From: a virus
Reading direction: 5' to 3' (one strand)
Virus record (IMG/VR): IMGVR_UViG_3300043254_000051
Span: 1-37,999 of that record
Length of the DNA: 37,999 nt
In this document: positions 23,571 through 31,696 of the stretch, one piece after another
How the letters are laid out: every line of letters starts with the position of its first letter
Numbering within the stretch: position 1 is the stretch's first letter
The notes under the pieces: generated by a model
What the model was told of the DNA's origin: nothing
What the model saw: the letters and a program-made list of their open reading frames with translations, nothing else
Databases searched by the model: none
Translations under genes and position numbers: made by a program

Positions 23571-25010
23571 CTACAAATGCGCCGTGTGAATCCGCCTACT
23601 CTTCTTGGCCGTCGGCGGGGTTGCCAACGGATGCCCCTCCGTCCAAGTCCAACTCGTATTGGAAATCTTCGGCTCGCTGGCAAACAGATTGCTCGCTTTC
23701 TTCTGATCAACTCGAGCACTTCGCACAAGAGAGCCATCGGGCGCGTAGAACACCTGCTCCACCGGATTGATGCTGGGAACGGGCACTGTATCTTCGTCCG
23801 AGCCGGGAGCTCTGTACCGCGTGGTGCAGCCCGTAGTCGCCGGCGGTTTATAGTCAAGCTGCGTCTGATCATTATAAGATGCGCTGACGATCTGAGCAGC
23901 AAGCCCACTCCCTTCCCGTATGGAGTGCTTTTCGATTGGGCCGGACCCCGGAACGGCCTTGAATTCGACGTAACGAATAAGCGGGTTGCAATTTGAATAG
24001 ACGCTCGCAAACTGAAAGCGCCCAACAACCGGATTAACTAACGCCGATAATCCCTCCCCGGTTTGATAGACTCGATCGATTTCGAGCCCTTTGGCGTTTT
24101 CGTCGCGAGTTTTCGGGTCGATCAGCCCTGCGGCGATGACGGGCGACGAGTCGAATGCAAATACCTTAGCGATGCGGGGCTCTTTGGTCGCAGGATCTTT
24201 GGTTGCAGCAAGAGCGACAAATTGCGCCAAGCCGCCGCCAAGCGAGTGCCCAACCGTAACAACCTGCGGGCGACGCGCCGCTCTTCGATAGCAATCCAGC
24301 TTGGTTATCCTTTTAATGATGGTATCGATATTGCGACGCAGTTGATGATAATAATCGTCGGTCTCGTAGTTGCGTCGCGAGACGAAGCTCCTGACCCAGT
24401 TAACAGCTTGTGTTACTGGCTCACCGTTTGTTTCCCAATCAGCACCGGACGATCCAACTGTGCCACGAAATGCAATGCTGACCTCGCTGCAAGCATCGTG
24501 CTCAACGTGGGGATAACGGGTGCGGGCCCAGACCTGAAATGCGGGTCCTTGCGAGAAGGGTTGTACCCCACTTTCTCGATATGCGTTCATGCAATTTGCA
24601 TCGGAAGTATCGTAGCACGTCAAGTAGGAATCGCTCCCGAACTGGTATTGCCATGCCTTTAGATATGCCCATGCGCGCCCAGTTGTTTCTTCATCTGGCG
24701 TGTACGGACTTACGGCAAGAGCGACGTCAGCGCCGTTCAGCGACGGATCGCCGCCACTTTGGAATGGATTGTCCGACCGAGTGAAATTTCTTAGCGTGCC
24801 ATCGAACGCCGCGACAGATATATAGGCCGCGGCCGCCTGGAGGGCGTACGGCGCATAATAGCGAGCACACTTCGCTGCAGGCGTCGCTTCAATCCAGAGC
24901 GGCTGGTCAGTACTCTTGCATTGCGCGACTGCCGGTTGAGCGTGCCAGGTCAGCCCATATGCCGCTGCAACAAGAACCGCACGAAAAGCCACATTCGAAA
25001 AAGCGGGCAT
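23571..25010 (-). CDS. Secreted class 3 lipase-like hydrolase
   Basis: A 479-residue alpha/beta hydrolase. The N-terminus is a Sec signal peptide (cleavage likely after QPAVA, about residue 29); the Cys that follows Gln is not a lipobox. The nucleophile motif is VTVGHSLGGGLAQF, with the SIAFRGTV strand before it, as in class 3 lipases. Candidate triad partners are the Asp in VFAFDSSP and the His in IEKHSIREG. The C-terminal 60 residues look disordered. The substrate is probably a lipid or ester at the envelope; phospholipase toxins have the same motif. It lies in the capsid island behind a membrane protein and before a capsid scar, so it is cargo of this locus and not a structural gene. It has its own secretion signal and lacks the MKPPLPRT module. 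Confidence 0.78.
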   Translation of the reverse strand: MPAFSNVAFRAVLVAAAYGLTWHAQPAVAQCKSTDQPLWIEATPAAKCARYYAPYALQAAAAYISVAAFDGTLRNFTRSDNPFQSGGDPSLNGADVALAVSPYTPDEETTGRAWAYLKAWQYQFGSDSYLTCYDTSDANCMNAYRESGVQPFSQGPAFQVWARTRYPHVEHDACSEVSIAFRGTVGSSGADWETNGEPVTQAVNWVRSFVSRRNYETDDYYHQLRRNIDTIIKRITKLDCYRRAARRPQVVTVGHSLGGGLAQFVALAATKDPATKEPRIAKVFAFDSSPVIAAGLIDPKTRDENAKGLEIDRVYQTGEGLSALVNPVVGRFQFASVYSNCNPLIRYVEFKAVPGSGPIEKHSIREGSGLAAQIVSASYNDQTQLDYKPPATTGCTTRYRAPGSDEDTVPVPSINPVEQVFYAPDGSLVRSARVDQKKASNLFASEPKISNTSWTWTEGHPLATPPTAKKSRRIHTAHL

Positions 25011-25141
25011 GATCGACCCCCAGTCGACTCAGGCGTGTATACGACCATAATTTGCAACTATATGCAATGACACCCCCAAGAATGGGTGAATAATCCGGCG
25101 CCGGGGGACGAGCCTTGTAAGATGCCGCGGGGCTGCTGAGG

Positions 25142-25741
25142 CTAGTGGCGTGATTTGTCCGAACGCAGCCCCGAGAAAAATCGAATGACGACCGCAACAA
25201 CCACGTAGACTATGGACGTAGCGAGCGCGATCACGACTCCAGTGATCACAAGCTTCGGGTTCACGGTATTATGCGCAACGTCGCCCACGTTGCCTCCGAA
25301 CATCAGACATGGTCCGACACCGCCCTCATTCGGCTGACAATTGGCATTGGCCAAATGGGCAATCGACAGCAGCGGACCAAAGTAAGGGAGCACCGCAAAT
25401 ACAAGAGTCACTGTCAGTCCCAGCAACAGCCGGCTGACAAGGCGTCGCCAACCGAAGGTGATCGTCAAATAGCACAAGCAGAGCCAGAACACGGCGATCC
25501 CATAGTCGCCCATCCAATCCGCCACCCAAACCGCTGCCTTCAATATCTTGGCGATGATGTCACTTAGTGGCACGTTGCTGATCGTGCAGACGACCTTGTC
25601 AGTGACCTCACACCCTTTGAGTTTGGCCAAGACCGTGACGGCGTATATAGCGAGCTCTGGAACAAACGGCAAAACGATAAGCAACAGCAAAACGAGCCGC
25701 CACCAGCGGCTGCGGAGTTGTTTGTCCGTGATCGTATTCAT
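25142..25741 (-). CDS. Polytopic membrane protein before the lipase
   Basis: A 199-residue protein with about four membrane segments (around residues 14-38, 70-100, 102-130 and 165-190) and Cys-containing outside loops (KGCEVTDKVVC and NCQPNEGGVGPC). One turn, FGWRRLVSRLLLGLTV, is reminiscent of the WRRLxS turn of the membrane immunity family of this locus, though the rest differs. ATG 25741 is chosen because it starts at MNTITDKQLRSRWW, just before the first membrane segment. It may be immunity to, or a partner of, the lipase that follows 131 bases downstream, or the leftover partner of a lost toxin. Confidence 0.6.
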   Translation of the reverse strand: MNTITDKQLRSRWWRLVLLLLIVLPFVPELAIYAVTVLAKLKGCEVTDKVVCTISNVPLSDIIAKILKAAVWVADWMGDYGIAVFWLCLCYLTITFGWRRLVSRLLLGLTVTLVFAVLPYFGPLLSIAHLANANCQPNEGGVGPCLMFGGNVGDVAHNTVNPKLVITGVVIALATSIVYVVVAVVIRFFSGLRSDKSRH

Positions 25742-25917
25742 CTGAATCGGCTTTCCTGATTCTTTATAGTAAACAACGCTGCTCGGCGAGCGGTTTCCGC
25801 GACTAATCGACAACCGGGTATGCAAAACATCGCCGCTGGCTCGTGCGTACATGCGGGAGTGCTGCCGCGCCACAGCGGGCTTGTTCCAACATTCGTATGC
25901 GGCGAGGCAGCGCGGAT

Positions 25918-25936
25918 GCGCGGGTCAAGCCCGCGC
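25918..25936. repeat. REP-like palindrome after the capsid gene
   Basis: A 7-base perfect stem (GCGCGGG / CCCGCGC) with a TCAAG loop, flanked by GAT and GTGACGAGG, is a form of a dispersed repeat common in Bradyrhizobium-like genomes. It lies in the 250-base gap between the capsid stop and the membrane protein, which otherwise holds only GC-rich sequence and a CTCCTC/GAGGAG hairpin near 25968-25985. Confidence 0.55.
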
Positions 25937-25989
25937 GTGACGAGGAGAGGCGCGAGCGGCCCTCCTCCCGAAAGAGGAGACGACAACCA

Positions 25990-27561
25990 TTATCCCGCTG
26001 CGATATTGGCGATCACCGCCATGGACGGCGGGAAATAATGCTGCAGCACCTCGTCGGCATAGACGCCGGTCTCGTAGCGCCGCGCCCGCGGCGGCCATTC
26101 GATCTGGTAGTAGTCCTGCCGGGTGCGCACCTGCACGACGTTGCCGACGTTCGACAGCGGATACGGCAGAGTGCGTGAGGTCATCAACAGCGCGCCCGCG
26201 GGCATGTTGGGATGGACGCGGATGTCGAGCACTTTTGGCCCCGCCATGGAGAACTTGTTGAGATAGGTGCGCACCATGACGCCGCCGCCGAGCGCGCCCT
26301 GATCGGCATCGAACACGAAACGCTGCGCCGCATTGGTATTGCCGGCCAGGATCTTCTTCGACAGGTCGTTGGCGACCTGCGAGCCGACCCACATGGTGTC
26401 GGGCGAGAGCCGGTAATTGTCCCAGCGGTTCTTGAGCGCCGCATCGATCTCGACGACGACGCCGGCGCCGTCGCCGGTCAAGGTCGAGCCGGCCCCGGCG
26501 GTGCCGGTGGCGAGATATTGCACATAGGCGTTGGAGCCGGACTTGAACGCCTGGTAGAGCAGGCCGTCGAACACCAGCGCATTGGTCGAATTGTCCGAGC
26601 CGAGCGCGGCCGCAGTCTGCGTGCCGGCCGCGTTCGCGGTGATCACCAGCGAATTGATGGTGGTGATGGCGCCGAGCACTTCGGAGCCGGCCGCGCCCCA
26701 GAACCAGGCATAGCCCATGGCACCGGTCACCGGCGCGACGCTGGTGGCGATCGAGCCGGAAGTGCCGGACGAGATCGACGCCGTGGCATTGGCCGATTTG
26801 CCGGCCGCGCCGCCGCCGAACGTATCCGACGAACCGTCGGCATTGCTGCGCGTGATGGCGCCCTGGATGCCGCCGGTGATGGAGCCGTTGACGATGGCGT
26901 CGAGCGACAGCGCGACGCAGATGACGCTATAGGGGCTCGCCGCGGCAGTGAGGCTGCCGCCGGAGGTCGACGGCGCCAGCGACGGCGTCGGCGTGGTGCC
27001 GAGCGGCACCGACGTGTTGCCGCCCAGGATCAACAGCTCCTCGCCGAGCATGCAGGCTTCGAGACCTATTTTGGCGCCGATCGCCTTGATGTCGTCAAAA
27101 CCCATGCCGGCATATTGCGCCTCGAAGTCGACCGAGGTTTCGATGCCGATGCCCTTGTAGGCGGCGCTATAATCTTGCGTCGCCACCGCGCTGACGCCGC
27201 CGCGGTTGCCGCCGGAGACGCCGATGCGAAGCCCAGTGGTGTTGATGCCGGTCACCGCGCGCCAATTGGCCTGGATGCCACCCTTGCCGGAGACGCGCGG
27301 GATCTCGTTGCGCAGCGGCGTGAGCATCGGATAGACGAATTTGGCGCCGGTCTCGAGGTCGTAATAGGTCAGGCCCGAGGTCGGCGAATTCGATTCCGAA
27401 AACGTCGTTTTGGCCAGCGGATCGCCGGGCAGCGGATTGGCGTGCGCCTTCTCGATCTCGCGCAGGAAGCTGCCGGCATTGGTCAGCGCGGCGCTGTAAT
27501 CCTGCATGGTGTGCGGCAAGGCCGACTTGGCAAGGAAGTGCGGAAGGTTGGGCTGATACAT
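25990..27561 (-). CDS. Major capsid protein
   Basis: A 523-residue HK97-fold-type capsid protein judged by its position after the prohead protease, its length and its character. The N-terminal 50-60 residues are the likely scaffold part removed by the protease. The region 185-370 is unusually Ser/Thr/Gly/Ala-rich, with a GYAWFWGAAGSE segment, and is likely an inserted surface domain. The C-terminal RLSPDTMWVGSQVANDLSKKI and the end (VYADEVLQHYFPPSMAV) resemble the P-domain and tail of capsid proteins. Its 3' end is repeated at 23234-23510 and 21686-21777, so this gene is an anchor for cassette exchange. Confidence 0.85.
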   Translation of the reverse strand: MYQPNLPHFLAKSALPHTMQDYSAALTNAGSFLREIEKAHANPLPGDPLAKTTFSESNSPTSGLTYYDLETGAKFVYPMLTPLRNEIPRVSGKGGIQANWRAVTGINTTGLRIGVSGGNRGGVSAVATQDYSAAYKGIGIETSVDFEAQYAGMGFDDIKAIGAKIGLEACMLGEELLILGGNTSVPLGTTPTPSLAPSTSGGSLTAAASPYSVICVALSLDAIVNGSITGGIQGAITRSNADGSSDTFGGGAAGKSANATASISSGTSGSIATSVAPVTGAMGYAWFWGAAGSEVLGAITTINSLVITANAAGTQTAAALGSDNSTNALVFDGLLYQAFKSGSNAYVQYLATGTAGAGSTLTGDGAGVVVEIDAALKNRWDNYRLSPDTMWVGSQVANDLSKKILAGNTNAAQRFVFDADQGALGGGVMVRTYLNKFSMAGPKVLDIRVHPNMPAGALLMTSRTLPYPLSNVGNVVQVRTRQDYYQIEWPPRARRYETGVYADEVLQHYFPPSMAVIANIAAG

Positions 27562-27608
27562 GGTGTGGTTCCCGTGGTTGGTTGGTTGGTTTTCAATCTG
27601 AAAGTTTC

Positions 27609-27728
27609 ACCTCCCCCTGCAGGGGGGAGGCCGTCGCGCACAGCGCGACGGGTGGGGGCAAGTACTGAAAGTGCGGTGGACGTCCCCACCCGGCCGCTTC
27701 GCGGCCGCCCTCCCCCTGCAGGGGAGGG
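27609..27728. repeat. Composite palindromic repeat between protease and capsid
   Basis: Nearly the whole gap between the protease and capsid genes is made of palindromes: a CCTCCCCCTGCAGGGGG unit near 27610-27630, a CGTCGCGC/GCGCGACG hairpin (27632-27650), a GGGTGGGG/CCCCACCC pair, a CGGCCGCTTCGCGGCCG hairpin (about 27691-27707) and a second CTGCAG-centred unit (27709-27729). It resembles the palindromic elements scattered in Rhizobiales genomes. As a structured mRNA spacer it could tune capsid expression. Confidence 0.7.
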
Positions 27729-27729
27729 T

Positions 27730-28746
27730 TTAGTCTCGGCGCGGACGAAAACCCGGAATCGCGCGCATCGGCTGCGATTGCGCCTTACGGATCGCGGCTT
27801 CCGCGAGCGCTTCCAGCGCGCCCGGCTGATCGAGCAGCGCTTCCGGCTTGGGAAAGATCGAGTCCTCGCTTTTCTCGGCAACGCGCACCGAAGTGGTGCC
27901 GAGCGGCAGCGGCTGTGCCTCGATTTTCTTCACGCGTGCGGCCAGCTCATCCACGTGCGAGGTCACGGCCTGCATCGCCTTGGCCAAAGAGCCATCGAAT
28001 ACCTTTGCGAGCTTTGCCGTCCCATCGTCATCGGCAGCTTCCGCGGCACCCTCGCCGGCCTGCGGTGAGAATTTCGGCCGCGTCTCGACCTTGGCGCCGG
28101 CGACCGGCCCGGCCGCTGCGCAGCAATCCGGATCGAGCCCGACCAGGAGATCGTGGGTTTGTTTGATGCGCTCCTTGTCGGCCTTGGAGTGGCGCGCGCC
28201 GATCTTGGCGAGACCCTCGGCCAGCGCGGCGGACACGGGATTGTCCTTGAACTTGCGCAGCTCGGTCGAGCCGTCGGCCTTGATCACCGCGAAGGTCGCT
28301 TCCGGCAGGCACGGGTGATCGACCAGCGACACCTCCATGGGCTCGGCGGTGTAGCGCATTAGAGCCGGCTCGTCGGGATCCGGCCAGCGCTTCAGATACC
28401 GTCCGCCTTGCGAGAAGCCGGTATAGACGCCCTGCTCGACTTTTTCCCACTCGGCGTCGTCGACCACCTTGCCGCAGATCTCGATGCGCTTGTGCTCGTC
28501 GTTGAAGGCGATCTCGACGAGCTTGCCGGCCGCTACGTTGGAATGCATGGCGCGCAGATTGCCGAGACTTTTGCCTTCCGTGGCGGACGCGAATTTGCGC
28601 GACCATTTCTGATAATGCGGCTTGGTCGAGGCATAGTCGCAAACTTCGCCGGACACATCCGGCTTCTCCGCGGTGACGACGCCATAAACCAGGCGCTGCG
28701 CCGCATCGATCTTGGTAATGGGAACGAAGATGTTCATGTCGTCCAT
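27730..28746 (-). CDS. Prohead serine protease (HK97/XkdF type)
   Basis: A 338-residue protein. Residues 1-170 carry the prohead protease domain: His68 in NLRAMHSN, Ser112 in YTGFSQGG and Glu138 in MEVSLVDHP form the expected triad. The region from 170 to 300 is helical and charged and could act as scaffold, and the C-terminus is basic (RAIPGFRPRRD). It would process the capsid N-terminus and itself during head maturation. AAGGAG lies a few bases before the ATG. The next gene is the major capsid protein. Confidence 0.85.
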   Translation of the reverse strand: MDDMNIFVPITKIDAAQRLVYGVVTAEKPDVSGEVCDYASTKPHYQKWSRKFASATEGKSLGNLRAMHSNVAAGKLVEIAFNDEHKRIEICGKVVDDAEWEKVEQGVYTGFSQGGRYLKRWPDPDEPALMRYTAEPMEVSLVDHPCLPEATFAVIKADGSTELRKFKDNPVSAALAEGLAKIGARHSKADKERIKQTHDLLVGLDPDCCAAAGPVAGAKVETRPKFSPQAGEGAAEAADDDGTAKLAKVFDGSLAKAMQAVTSHVDELAARVKKIEAQPLPLGTTSVRVAEKSEDSIFPKPEALLDQPGALEALAEAAIRKAQSQPMRAIPGFRPRRD

Positions 28747-29054
28747 TGCGTACTCCTTGTTGCGTCGTTGCCGCGCATGGGTGTGGACCGAGGCGGGTTG
28801 TGCCCCGGTCGAGCTTGAAGCTTATCGGGCGATCTTTGCGGAAAACGGATGGTGCGTGTTGCAATCGCCTCGTCACGCGCGACGAGGCGGCGGTCGTCAG
28901 AAAATTCTCACGAACGATTGCCGTACGTGCCGACTATTACGGCGTCGCCTGTGGCCGCCACCCAATAAAATGGCACAGGTGGCTGGGTGATAACCCGGTG
29001 ACGTCCTTGCCCTGAAGTCTCGCGAGACATGGCCCGGAGAGCGTGCCGCCTTCA
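28747..29054. other. Intergenic region before the prohead protease
   Basis: About 300 bases with no supported gene. It holds a perfect hairpin (9-base stem 28866-28874 with 28881-28889, 6-base loop) without a U-run, and the AAGGAG ribosome binding site of the protease at its end. This is the boundary between the toxin island and the head genes. A promoter may be needed here, but I saw no convincing one. Confidence 0.5.
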
Positions 29055-29267
29055 TCATCGGATGGGATTTTTAAGCGTCATAACCTCATGTGCGCGACAA
29101 AGAGGGCATTGCATATGCCGATCAGTTATCTCAGCATCGCCGGCATCTATAATTTGCAAAATTCCCTGACCGCAAATTGGGCACGCGACCGCGGCTTTCG
29201 GATCGACCGCCAGAATTTTCGCCGCCTCGATCCAGCGCCGCCGTTGGGCGTTGACTTGTTCGATCAT
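29055..29267 (-). CDS. Zinc-ribbon small protein, spare immunity copy
   Basis: A 70-residue paralogue of the protein at 29430-29642: both share a W-EAAKILAVDPKAAVACP core and a CPxC...CxxC zinc-ribbon pair. Its ATG overlaps, as ATGA, the stop of a 44-codon toxin tail remnant just upstream, exactly as the intact copy overlaps its toxin. It is therefore a retained immunity gene whose toxin has been lost except for the 3' end. Confidence 0.72.
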   Translation of the reverse strand: MIEQVNAQRRRWIEAAKILAVDPKAAVACPICGQGILQIIDAGDAEITDRHMQCPLCRAHEVMTLKNPIR

Positions 29268-29395
29268 TGATTCATGACTCCCGATCGAAGGACTTTGTCT
29301 ACAAACTCTCGAGCGGCGTCTAACTCGAGCGCCGCTGATTCACCTGAATGGAGAGCGGTGGTTCCCGCCGTGGAATTCGGCCTGTACAGCTCGCA
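29264..29395 (-). pseudogene. Remnant 3' end of a toxin gene
   Basis: In frame, this encodes CELYRPNSTAGTTALHSGES then an AREFVDKVLRSGVMNQ end and a stop, clearly homologous to the end of the toxin at 29639-30616 (ELYRLN, VHSGES, AKKILQSGVMGQ). The upstream part of the gene is gone, replaced by the intact immunity gene at 29430-29642. It keeps the ATGA overlap with the following immunity gene. It is a scar of an older allele of the same toxin type. Confidence 0.85.
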
Positions 29396-29429
29396 ATCCA
29401 ACGGCTGCATGCACACACTGCGGCCTACG

Positions 29430-29642
29430 TCATTTGACGGGGTCTGTAAGCGTCATGACGTTGTTCGCGCGACAGACGACGCATTGCATATAGCGGTCAA
29501 GTTTCACATCATCCTGGCGGGCATCGATGACTTGCAAAGTGCCCTTGCCGCATTCCGGGCAAGCGACCGCGGCTTTGGGATCGACCGCCAGAATTTTTGC
29601 CGCCTCGAGCCAGCGCCGCCATTCCGCGCTGATTTCAGTCAT
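29430..29642 (-). CDS. Zinc-ribbon immunity protein
   Basis: A 70-residue protein with CPEC and CVVC pairs that should bind zinc, and an N-terminal WRRWLEAAKILAVDPKAA helix. The ATG overlaps the toxin stop (ATGA), the pattern of a cognate immunity gene. Not a family I can name. The tandem paralogue at 29055-29267 supports a protective role, as spare immunity genes are often kept in such arrays. Confidence 0.68.
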   Translation of the reverse strand: MTEISAEWRRWLEAAKILAVDPKAAVACPECGKGTLQVIDARQDDVKLDRYMQCVVCRANNVMTLTDPVK

Positions 29643-30616
29643 TGACCCATAACTCCCGATTGAAGGATTTTTTTCGCGAATGCCTGAGCAGCGACAGTTT
29701 CGACTGCGCTTGACTCGCCTGAATGGACACCGGTGGCTCCCGCTACCGTGGTATTTAGCCTGTACAGCTCTTGCAATACCGTTGCTTGCGTTTCTTGCGG
29801 CGTCGCAAAGGCCCCTGGACCCATTGAAAAGCCATTTCCATTGAAGTTGGTCATGGCCGATATATTGGGGGGTATATTCGGTTCGTACTGAATTGTTCGG
29901 CCGCCAATCGTCACGGTGCTCTCTTGTTCGGCCAAATACGCCGCTCGAAGCTGCGCAAACTCTTGTGAGCTCAGCACGCTTTGCGCTTCATTGACGGTTA
30001 TACCTTCGATGGCTGCCGCCAGTCGAGCGCTGTCCGCGGCCCGGGAGGCATTGACCGATTGTTGGACCGCGGCGGCCTCTTCCTCGGTGATTCTGCCCGT
30101 CGCAACAAGTCTTTCCAGGGTTGCCGCCAGGCCTACCGCCGGAGGAATGTCGTTGACAAGTTGAACCCTTCCCGAATCCGTCCCCTGCCAATACGGATTG
30201 TCGCCGGTTGCCGTGGCGTCCGTCTGCGTATCGGACGCCAGTTGAGCATAGTGGCGCGTCTTCGGCGTATCGCCTACGGCATGGGACGTGTCTCCCGGCG
30301 ATCCGCTCCCGTCCGCCGTCGTCCATTGCCCGCCCTTCGAATTTCCGGCCGGCACGCGCGGCTGATCGGGACTGTACTTTTTCAGCGCCGCCCGCAGCTC
30401 CGCTTTCGCCAGTACCGCGGCCTCTTCGAAGGCCTTTCGGATGTCAGCGGCAAGCAGCTCGAAATCGCGGCGGATCGCGGCGATTTCGGCGTGGCGCCTC
30501 CGCAGCAGCTCGCCCTCGTCCGGGCCCGCCAGCGTGCGGATCGCTTTGGCGATTTCGAGTTGCACGTGCAGCGTCCGGGGCACGGCGCTTTCGATGCGCG
30601 GCAGCGGCGGTTTCAT
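29639..30616 (-). CDS. Polymorphic toxin paired with zinc-ribbon immunity
   Basis: A 325-residue protein beginning with the shared module (MKPPLPRIESAVPRTLHVQL, helical to about residue 80) and the linker SPDQPRVPAGNSKGGQWT (about 81-98). A helical region (150-240) follows. The C-terminal domain (about 245-325) has GNGFSMGPGAFATPQET and then LQELYRLN, VHSGES and a helical end. I do not recognise its activity. A closely related C-terminus survives as a remnant at 29264-29395, so the domain has been exchanged at this site at least once. The start at 30616 is where the conserved module begins; an upstream in-frame start exists but has no homologue in the sister genes. Confidence 0.72.
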   Translation of the reverse strand: MKPPLPRIESAVPRTLHVQLEIAKAIRTLAGPDEGELLRRRHAEIAAIRRDFELLAADIRKAFEEAAVLAKAELRAALKKYSPDQPRVPAGNSKGGQWTTADGSGSPGDTSHAVGDTPKTRHYAQLASDTQTDATATGDNPYWQGTDSGRVQLVNDIPPAVGLAATLERLVATGRITEEEAAAVQQSVNASRAADSARLAAAIEGITVNEAQSVLSSQEFAQLRAAYLAEQESTVTIGGRTIQYEPNIPPNISAMTNFNGNGFSMGPGAFATPQETQATVLQELYRLNTTVAGATGVHSGESSAVETVAAQAFAKKILQSGVMGQ

Positions 30617-30785
30617 GTGCTTGATCTCGGTGTGGAAGGCTTTCACGGCGCATGCGTGTTGGCTTGTCCGGTGCGGTGTGCGCTCCGGTCAGAGGGCAGT
30701 TCTGGATTCGGCTGAAAGCTCGAAGAAAAAAGCGGTAGGGCGCCAGAGCGTCCGCGGACGTCATGCCCAGCAGACGCAGCGATGC

Positions 30786-31319
30786 CTAGTAGAGACCGAC
30801 AAAATAAAAATGGCGAAACACCGGCGGCTCACCGCCGTAATGCACGCCGAGCCGATCGGCTCTTTCCTTCCAAGACCCGGACGGGTGATCGGACGTTATC
30901 TGGTCGCTCTCGTCGTAGACGACACCGTAATCTCCCCGATAGCCGGGCCCCCAATCCCACACCATGAACCGCGGCTCATCGGTAGGCAGCTGCGATATTT
31001 CGAGGCGATAAACGGGATACATGACGAAGAGATGCACGTAGTTTCCCACCATTCCCGGCAAGCCAAGATACATGAGAACGCTCAGCGGCAAGATCATGGT
31101 GGATAACAGTCGCCGCCAGGCGCACTGAAATATCGATGCGATGCAAAACATCGCAGCGATGCTGGCCGACCAGAGCCAGCCTAAAAGGCCATAGAGTTCT
31201 GAAAATTCAAAGCCTGAGAGCGTGATCCAAACGACAACCAAAATTAGCGGCCAATAAAGGAATCGATCCTTAACTTGGACGATTTGAGGATCACTAGCGA
31301 CCTTCATGTCGGCCTTCAT
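30786..31319 (-). CDS. Membrane immunity protein, full-length copy
   Basis: A 177-residue protein with about four membrane segments (first FLYWPLILVVVWITL) followed by a soluble C-terminus that contains WDWGPGYRGDYGVVYDESD, WKERADRLGVH and FRHFYFVGLY. It matches the copy at 19264-19818 along its whole length. Its ATG overlaps (ATGA) the stop of a toxin tail remnant, so it is the immunity gene of a lost toxin allele. It may still protect against toxins of that type or of the intact neighbour, whose own immunity gene is truncated. Confidence 0.72.
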   Translation of the reverse strand: MKADMKVASDPQIVQVKDRFLYWPLILVVVWITLSGFEFSELYGLLGWLWSASIAAMFCIASIFQCAWRRLLSTMILPLSVLMYLGLPGMVGNYVHLFVMYPVYRLEISQLPTDEPRFMVWDWGPGYRGDYGVVYDESDQITSDHPSGSWKERADRLGVHYGGEPPVFRHFYFVGLY

Positions 31320-31390
31320 CGCCTGCTCTGCCGAATGCGTCCAGACTCATACAGATCGTAGCCCCTTAGGTTATCTTCGACACCCCGCTG
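31316..31390 (-). pseudogene. Remnant 3' end of a membrane-immunity-type toxin
   Basis: About 24 codons (GVEDNLRGYDLYESGRIRQ and a stop) match the end of the toxin at 31697-32788 (DVEDNLKGYDLYESGRIRQ). Upstream, the sequence runs directly into the truncated immunity gene at 31405. The stop overlaps the next immunity gene. It marks an exchange in which a newer toxin plus part of its immunity gene replaced most of an older toxin gene. Confidence 0.85.
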
Positions 31391-31404
31391 TGCCGTCGGA
31401 TCAC

Positions 31405-31689
31405 TCAGCGCCACCAGACAAAAACCACGACGAGAACACTCAACGGCAAGGTTACCGCAGAGAGCAACCGACGCCACGCGCGATCGCATATCGCCGAAAT
31501 GCAGGCTACGACACCGGCCCCCGCTGATATCAGCCAACACAAAAGTATTTCGAGCGGCGCAAAGTCCAAACCTGGTCCTGTGCGGTCGTACGTGATGAAA
31601 AGCCAAGACCAAAAGACAGCCAGTATAGTCGGCCAGTAGAACACCCGATCCTTGATCGGGATGATTTGATCATCGCTCGCGGCTTGCAT
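31405..31689 (-). pseudogene. Membrane immunity gene, truncated at the 3' end
   Basis: Starts eight bases after the toxin stop (ATG 31689, MQAASDDQIIPIKD) and contains the first two to three membrane segments and the AWRRLLSAVTLPLSV turn, but ends after VVVFVWWR. The soluble half present in the sister copies (residues about 100-180) is missing and the sequence runs into the toxin tail remnant. The 95-residue product may be inactive; protection could then come from the full-length copy just downstream. Confidence 0.72.
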
Positions 31690-31696
31690 ATCGGAC

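Noticed and set aside
27609-27728. CRISPR-like repeats
   Set aside because: The repeats are palindromes of different lengths without regular spacers, and no cas gene is near.
26212-28068. Long plus-strand open frame opposite capsid and protease
   Set aside because: It spans two real minus-strand genes and the palindromic gap between them, and its composition is that of an antisense shadow.
28866-28889. Rho-independent terminator between the toxin island and the protease gene
   Set aside because: The stem is perfect but no U-run follows on the transcribed strand, so only a hairpin is noted.
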